Assembly (NCBI GenBank): GCA_028583415.1
Contig: CM053269.1
Location: 44,623,388-44,687,387, forward strand
Direction: 5' to 3'
DNA: 64,000 bases
DNA from: Protea cynaroides
Lineage: Eukaryota; Streptophyta; Magnoliopsida; Proteales; Proteaceae
A program made the position numbers and the translations under genes. The notes below the pieces were generated by a model. That model was given only the letters and a program-made list of their open reading frames with translations, searched no databases and was not told where the DNA came from. Positions 58,811 to 64,000 of the stretch are shown piece by piece. Each line of letters begins with the position of its first letter. The stretch's first letter is position 1.

Positions 58811-60157
58811 TCAGGAAGCTGGAGGTGAAGGAGGAGGTGGAGCCTCACGATCTCTGTCGTAGTCCTCAGCATAGACTCTAGTCAACCAGGCTATCTGAGT
58901 CTTGGTCGTTTGTAGACTAGCTGTGAGATCGGCTACTCTCCTGTCAGTCGCACGCTGGATCTCCATGAGCTCACCTATCCGCGCCTCAGATGTGTGCTGA
59001 GCAGCCAACAGCTCATCCACTCTCATGCGCTGAGCATCTAGCAACTCCTCCATCCTCAGGTCCGATCTGCGCTGAGTCTCTCTGATTTCACGCAATATCT
59101 CCATCATATCAGAAGGTGGGCGTGAAGGACCAGCATCATGAGAAGGACTGGTCTCGGGTACCGAAGCCACCGCAGTAGAAGTACCAGCCCTATACGCATG
59201 CGTGGGTGATGGCGGTGGTATCACATCGACATCCATATATAAGCGATCATCGTCGATCGGATCCCCACGAGCCCTAGCAGCAGCCTCAGCATCGACCATC
59301 TCAACCCGAGTGTGAGGGCGCACCATCGTGTTCCTCTCCTCATCACTAACCTCCGCATCTCGCAGCCCCATCTTGCAGATAGCCTCCCAATCTAGAGGTG
59401 ACGAGAAGGTTTTCTCCTGAATCTTCTCATCCACCAGATCCACCCCCAGACGGGTCAGTAACACTGTAATCATGCGTCCGTAGGGTAGGTTTCCCCTATG
59501 ACCGGACAAGGTAGCACTAATCATCGTCCGCATGATGATGTAAGGAAGGCAGACCGACTGACGAGTGCAGATGCGGTAGATCAAGAACTGGGTCAGCTAA
59601 GACACCCTCTCATAGTGCCCACTCTGCGGGATCAGATTATGCTGGATAATCTTGCAGAAGACCCGTGGAGCTGGACGCAAGTAGCAAGCTCTCATCTGCC
59701 ATCTATCGGGACGGAGCAACTGGTTGTCGATCTCTGCTCTCATCTCCATCTCAACAAACTGTGGCTCTCCCGGCGCACAGTACACCATGGGGCCATCATA
59801 GGCAATGCCCAACAGATCGGCCAGCTGTCGATAATCAAAGGAGATGTGCACCCCCTTGACGTAACTAGTGATGCGCAACTCCTGACCGTGCTCAACGTCA
59901 TTGTAATTCCCCACCACCTGGAGATTACAATAGAACTGGCGCACCAAATCTGGACAGGTGCACGCGTCGTATGTGATGACAGGGAGCCACCCCATATCAC
60001 CGAATGCTCCCTCTACATTGAACAAGGCTAGCTCAGCCAAGTTCACCATGCGACCCCCTTCCACTTTCTTACGGGCGTAGTCAGCATACTGTGCCTCGGC
60101 TTCGTTCGAACGGAAGCGAAGTGGATCACGCAATCTTGGCACTTTGGTACGGGCCAT
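58811..60157 (-). pseudogene. Antisense gene of element C, one nonsense codon
   Basis: The same protein as at 44996-46081, here 448 codons long, starting MARTKVPRLRDPLRFRSNEA. The second half is a Pro-rich linker and a heptad-like, probably coiled-coil tail (MEELLDAQRMRVDELLAAQ, IGELMEIQRATDRRVADL) ending in a Pro-rich stretch. A single TAG near 59597, where element A has CAG (Gln), interrupts it after HYERVS. The rest is open and well conserved. Splice sites GTAAGT (60270) and TTTTTGCAG (60163) upstream of the ATG repeat those of element A. Confidence 0.8.
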
Positions 60158-60270
60158 AGTATCTGCAAAAATAAGAAGGAGAAAAGAAATAAGGAGTTAA
60201 TAGGATAAAAATCCAAAAATTTTAAAATAGAAGCCCATTCCACACTATATAAGTGGGCATAAGAACTTAC

Positions 60271-60734
60271 GAAGGTTTAAACATATCCTACAACCCACAT
60301 GCAGTAGGAAATTTTAACTGACGATGTCCAATTTGAAGAAATTCAAGAAAAATCAAAAATTTTGATAAATTAGGGCAAAAAAAGAAAAATTTAAGTTTCT
60401 CGATAACCAACCGATGAAACTCAAAAATTTTTGAGGGCTTTCGTTCCTCAAGACCCCAACAACAAAAGCCCCCAATAAAAATCGAATTTTTACGGTTGGA
60501 AAAAGTTTAATTTGGAAAATACGAGCTAAATGAGCAAAAACCTAGAAATAAAAACATAAAAACAGGGAAAGTTGGGAAATTTTACCTGTAGAGGTGATGT
60601 GGATGTCGAAACTCGGACTAAGAACGATCCACAATAGTGAAGTAGCACTGTAGCAACTCGGAGAGTAGAGACGAGTCGAAACGGAGGAGGAATAGTGAGA
60701 ATTGACCCAGAATCGGATCTTAAAAATCTGATTT
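60271..60734 (-). other. Antisense-gene leader region (C)
   Basis: Non-coding, conserved with 46215-46674 of element A, including CGATAACCAACCGATGAAAC and ATCGAATTTTTACGGTTGG on the plus strand. Confidence 0.5.
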
Positions 60735-60950
60735 TTGGTCCGAGGGTCGGACAATTCGACTGACACCATCGACCCTCCAATTGACCCTCGGCTCTCGGGA
60801 ATCTGACAGAAAATCGAGGGTCGGACTGAGGGTCAGACACCCATCGACCCTCGCATCGACCCTTAGCTCTCGGGAAGAACAGGTCATTCCCAGGGTCGGA
60901 TACCAAGGGTCGGACACACCAGCGACCCTCACCATCGACCCTACATAGAA
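60735..60950 (-). promoter_or_regulatory. GGTCG motif array upstream of the antisense gene (C)
   Basis: About nine to eleven GGGTCGGA and ATCGACCCTC sites in both orientations, with GGCTCTCGGGA phrases. The position is the same as 46675-46895 in element A, but the arms are CCCTC rather than CCCCC. Confidence 0.7.
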
Positions 60951-61081
60951 AAGACAGTATTTATTCCAGAATGAATTGGAGATTTTAAATTTTATATCGG
61001 TTAGCGTGCCTACATGAAGTATAAATGAATTCTAACCTACCTTGATGAATTTTCAGGCACCGACAATCACCGAAAGGAATT

Positions 61082-62340
61082 ATGTCTGGCCGTAGAGTGA
61101 CCCGACAGACCCGAAACACAGTCCCACCACCACCACCGGCGGATGAGACTAGTCAAGAGAACAATTATGCACAGGGTAATCCCGAGCCGGCAAACCCTAT
61201 AAATTTGCCACCACCACCACCAGAGCTAACAACAGTGGTGATGAATCGCACAACGGCTACAACAAATGCAACATGCACAAGCTCAAATGCAGGTTGCGAT
61301 GGGAGTTATGTTTCAAGCCACTCAGGCTGCAGCCATGCACACTGGACAAGCTAGTGCAGCACCAGTGGGTAACCACCCAGCTCAACAGACACCTCAACAA
61401 CCGACTACACCAATTCCAGTGCAAGTCCCAGAAGCAGCCCAAGGGAACTATCAGTATCCACCCCCTATGTTTGGGGCATACCAAAATCAACTGGATCACT
61501 CCCGACTAGTGGAGAGATTTTTGAAAATGAAACCGAGAGAATTCAATGGCAAGCCGTCTGATCCACTGTGGCCAGCACACTGGATAGACGAGATGGAAAG
61601 GAACTTCCTTATGATGACCATCACTGATGAAGAAAAAGTGTTATGCGCCACCTTCATGCTCAAAGGCGACGCACACCATTGGTGAAAATCTACAAAGACA
61701 TACTTATTAACCAAGCACGCCCTACTGACATGGGCTATATATAAAGAAGCATTCTTCGAGAAGTATTTCCCGAGAAGCTTCAGAGACTCAATGGAGAAAG
61801 AGTTCCTGAGTTTGTACCAGGGACAGATGACCGTAGACGCATATCAACAGCGCTACGAAGAACTATTTTTCTTCGCACCGGCTAGCATGCAAGAAGAAGA
61901 TACCAAAACTCGTAGATTCGTCGCGGGACTAAGAGGAAGCATAAGAGAAAATGTTCTGGGTTTAGAAAAGAAGATTTACAACGAAGCTGTCCAAATTGCT
62001 CGAATAATTGAATCGAGCCAGAAGGAGAGCTATTTCTCCCAGAACAGAGGCATCAAGAGACCAGCCGGAAACTCCTATAATGGAGGCAATAATAGGACGT
62101 ATAAACTTTTTCGTCCTCAGAGTTATCCAACTGCACCAAAGTCTACTTCCGCAGCTCAACCACAGCCAAAGTCAAATTTTGAAGCCCCGAAGTGCTATAA
62201 CTGCAACCAACCAGGGCATATGGCAAGAGAATGCCCAAAACCCAAGAAGCAACTACATCAAGGACGGGTATATGCCGTTACATCAGAGGATGCTGCCGCA
62301 TCGCCCGATGTGGTCACAGTTATGACCGAAACTTGTAAGG
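61082..62340 (+). pseudogene. Element C gag, broken
   Basis: Starts MSGRRVTRQTRNTVPPPPPA. A one-base loss near 61250 shifts the frame; the capsid region continues in another frame (LVERFLKMKPREFNGKPSDP, WIDEMERNFLMMTI) to a W-to-TGA stop at 61683. The rest runs FFEKYFPRSFRDSMEKEFLS, then the CCHC knuckle CYNCNQPGHMARECPKPKKQ. A 71-bp insertion at 62320-62390 ends the frame before the protease. Confidence 0.9.
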
Positions 62341-62390
62341 CTATAATTAGAATTGATTGAGCATGTAGACTAAGTAAAAACGAATCACAG

Positions 62391-64000
62391 GTATCGTACC
62401 TATCAATGGCGTACCCGCCAGAGTAATCTTTGATTCAGGAGCTACTCATTCGTTTATATCTGTGTCGTTTGGAAAGAAGACCAATCTGCCCATCAAAACA
62501 TTAAACTACAAATTACTTGTACGGTCACCGATGGGATTAGAAGTGGAATTAGAGAAAGGTTATGGACCATGTCCAGTTCTCATTGGAGAGCAGACCTTGG
62601 ATGCAACCTTAATACAACTTGAAATGGCAGACTTTGACGTCATCTTAGGAATGGACTGGTTAGCTCGGCATTCTGCAAATCTGTTATGCGCCAAGAAGAA
62701 GCTAACGTTTAAAGACAAAGAAGGAGCAGAATTCAGTTTCTCGGGAACCAAACTTCCCAGGAGACGCAAGCTCATACTCTCAGCATTAAAGGCTAAGAAG
62801 TGCCTTGAGAAAGGAGCGGTCGGATATCTAGTATCAGTGGTCGACCTAACCAAGGACGTGCCACGAATGGAAGATATTGATGTCGTGCGAGACTTTCCTG
62901 ATGTATTTTCGGAGGAACTACCCGGATTACGGTCCGACTGTGCCACGGAGTTTGTAATAGACCTAATACCTGGAGCCGCACCAGTATCAAAAGCACCTTA
63001 TAGAATGGCTCCTACTGAACTGAAGGAATTAAAAGGTGCAATTACAAGAACTGCTGGATAAGGGTTATATTAGACCCAGTATATCTCCATGGGGAGCACC
63101 GGTGTTGTTCGTAAAGAAGAAGGATGGTAGTGTTCGATTATGTATCGACTATCGAGAGTTGAATAAGCTAACAATCAAGAATCGATATCCACTACCCAGG
63201 ATCGATGACTTGTTCGATCAGTTACAAGGAGCGAAGGTATTCTCAAAGATCGATCTTCGATCAGGCTATCATCAACTGAAGATTAAAGAAGGTGACATTC
63301 CGAAGACAGCTTTCACAAGATACGGACATTATGAGTTCTTAGTGATGTCCTTCGGATTAACTAATGCACCGGAAACATTCATGAAACTTATGAACCGGGT
63401 TTTCCACGATATGTTGGATACGTCGGTTATAGTATTTATTGATGACATATTGGTGTACTCCAAAGACAAGGAAACCCATGTTAAGAACCTAAACGCAGCC
63501 CTACAGCGTTTAACGAAAGAGAAGCTATACGCCAAATTTTCGAAGTGTGAGTTTTGGCTAAGTGAAGTCGCCTTTTTAGGCCATGTAGTATCTGCTGAAG
63601 GAATCAAAGTGGACCCTAGTAAGATCGAGGCTATTGTGAAGTGGGAAGCACCAAAGAGTGTTTCAGAAATTAGAAGTTTTCTGGGTCTAGTTGGTTATTA
63701 TCGGAGATTCGTAGAAGACTATTCTCGGATTGCCGTACCTCTCACCAGTTTGACCAAGAAAGGAGAAAAGTTTGTATGGACGGATAAGTGTGAAAAGAAT
63801 TTTCAAACACTGAAGACCAGATTGATATCCGCCCCAATTTTGACCATTCCCGTTCCAGGACAGACATTTACCTTATACACTGATGCATCGGGATTGGGAT
63901 TAGGATGTGTGCTTATGCAAGGAGAGCAAGTGGTTGCGTATGCATCGAGACAGTTGAAGGTACATGAGAAGAATTACCCCACTCATGATTTGGAGTTAGC
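62391..64000 (+). pseudogene. Element C protease, RT and partial RNase H
   Basis: Protease with VIFDSGATHSFIS and FDVILGMDWLARHSA, then the RT spacer. One extra base near 63035 shifts the frame; after it RT is open to the window edge. RT shows SKIDLRSGYHQLKI, YGHYEFLVMSFGLTNAP, VIVFIDDILVYSKDKE (catalytic Asp pair intact), FLGHVVSAEGIKVDPSKIEA, and RNase H TLYTDASGLGLGCVLMQGEQ. One codon is missing near 63314 (F-T-R-Y where the relatives have F-R-T-R-Y). The remainder lies beyond the window. Confidence 0.9.

Larger units (their letters stand above)
56233..64000 (+). mobile_element. Element C: second Tekay/Del-like chromovirus (incomplete in window)
   Basis: 5' LTR 56233-58532, primer site 58536-58547, antisense gene 58811-60157, GGTCG array 60735-60950, gag from 61082, protease, RT and part of RNase H to the window edge. 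The layout is the same as element A, but the sequence is clearly diverged, so the antisense gene and arrays are stable features of the family. It is inserted in the 3' LTR of element A. Confidence 0.9.

Overview
This window is nuclear DNA of a flowering plant. The evidence is an intron-rich DGD1-type galactolipid gene with GT-AG introns, initiator-tRNA-Met primer sites in plant LTR retrotransposons, plant hAT (DUF659) and Mutator-like DNA transposons, and long AT-rich intergenic repeats. The species cannot be told from the sequence. Only one cellular gene is recognised. Almost everything else is mobile DNA, much of it nested.

Layout. 1-5.2 kb: a decayed minus-strand hAT element, with a Mutator-like element (3060-4699, exact 9-bp target duplication) that carries a piece of an armadillo-repeat-like gene. 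5.3-7.4 kb: a decayed minus-strand Ty1/copia pol split by a small inverted-repeat element. 9670-12999: a gag-only LTR element with a 5-bp target duplication (CCAGT). 13212-17886: five exons of DGD1 (digalactosyldiacylglycerol synthase); the first exon is not in the window. 18.9-31.2 kb: copia remnants, a copia 5' LTR with primer site, and a 4.4-kb solo LTR (23373-27789, duplication GGTGG) that split a 97-bp tandem array. 31.2-35.6 kb: inverted LTR pieces and a second Mutator-like fragment carrying a patatin-like phospholipase piece and a signal-peptide-like piece.

35.6 kb to the end: a nested stack of Tekay/Del-like Ty3/gypsy chromoviruses. Element B (35568-41022) is old and headless. Element A (from 42153) has 2.3-kb LTRs. 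Its 3' LTR was hit by a relative now reduced to a solo LTR (53664-55968, duplication TGCAG) and by element C (from 56233), which runs off the window.

The most unusual biology is in elements A and C. Between the 5' LTR and gag each carries an antisense gene for a plant-transposon protein of unknown function, with a conserved 5'-UTR intron. Arrays of a GGTCG-core motif sit in the LTR promoter, in the LTR downstream region and just upstream of the antisense gene, and the bases around the core change together from subfamily to subfamily. The LTRs also hold a conserved reading frame ending in a C-E-C-x2-C motif, and a repeated 18-bp hairpin-loop module. The idea that the antisense protein recognises the GGTCG arrays is inference.
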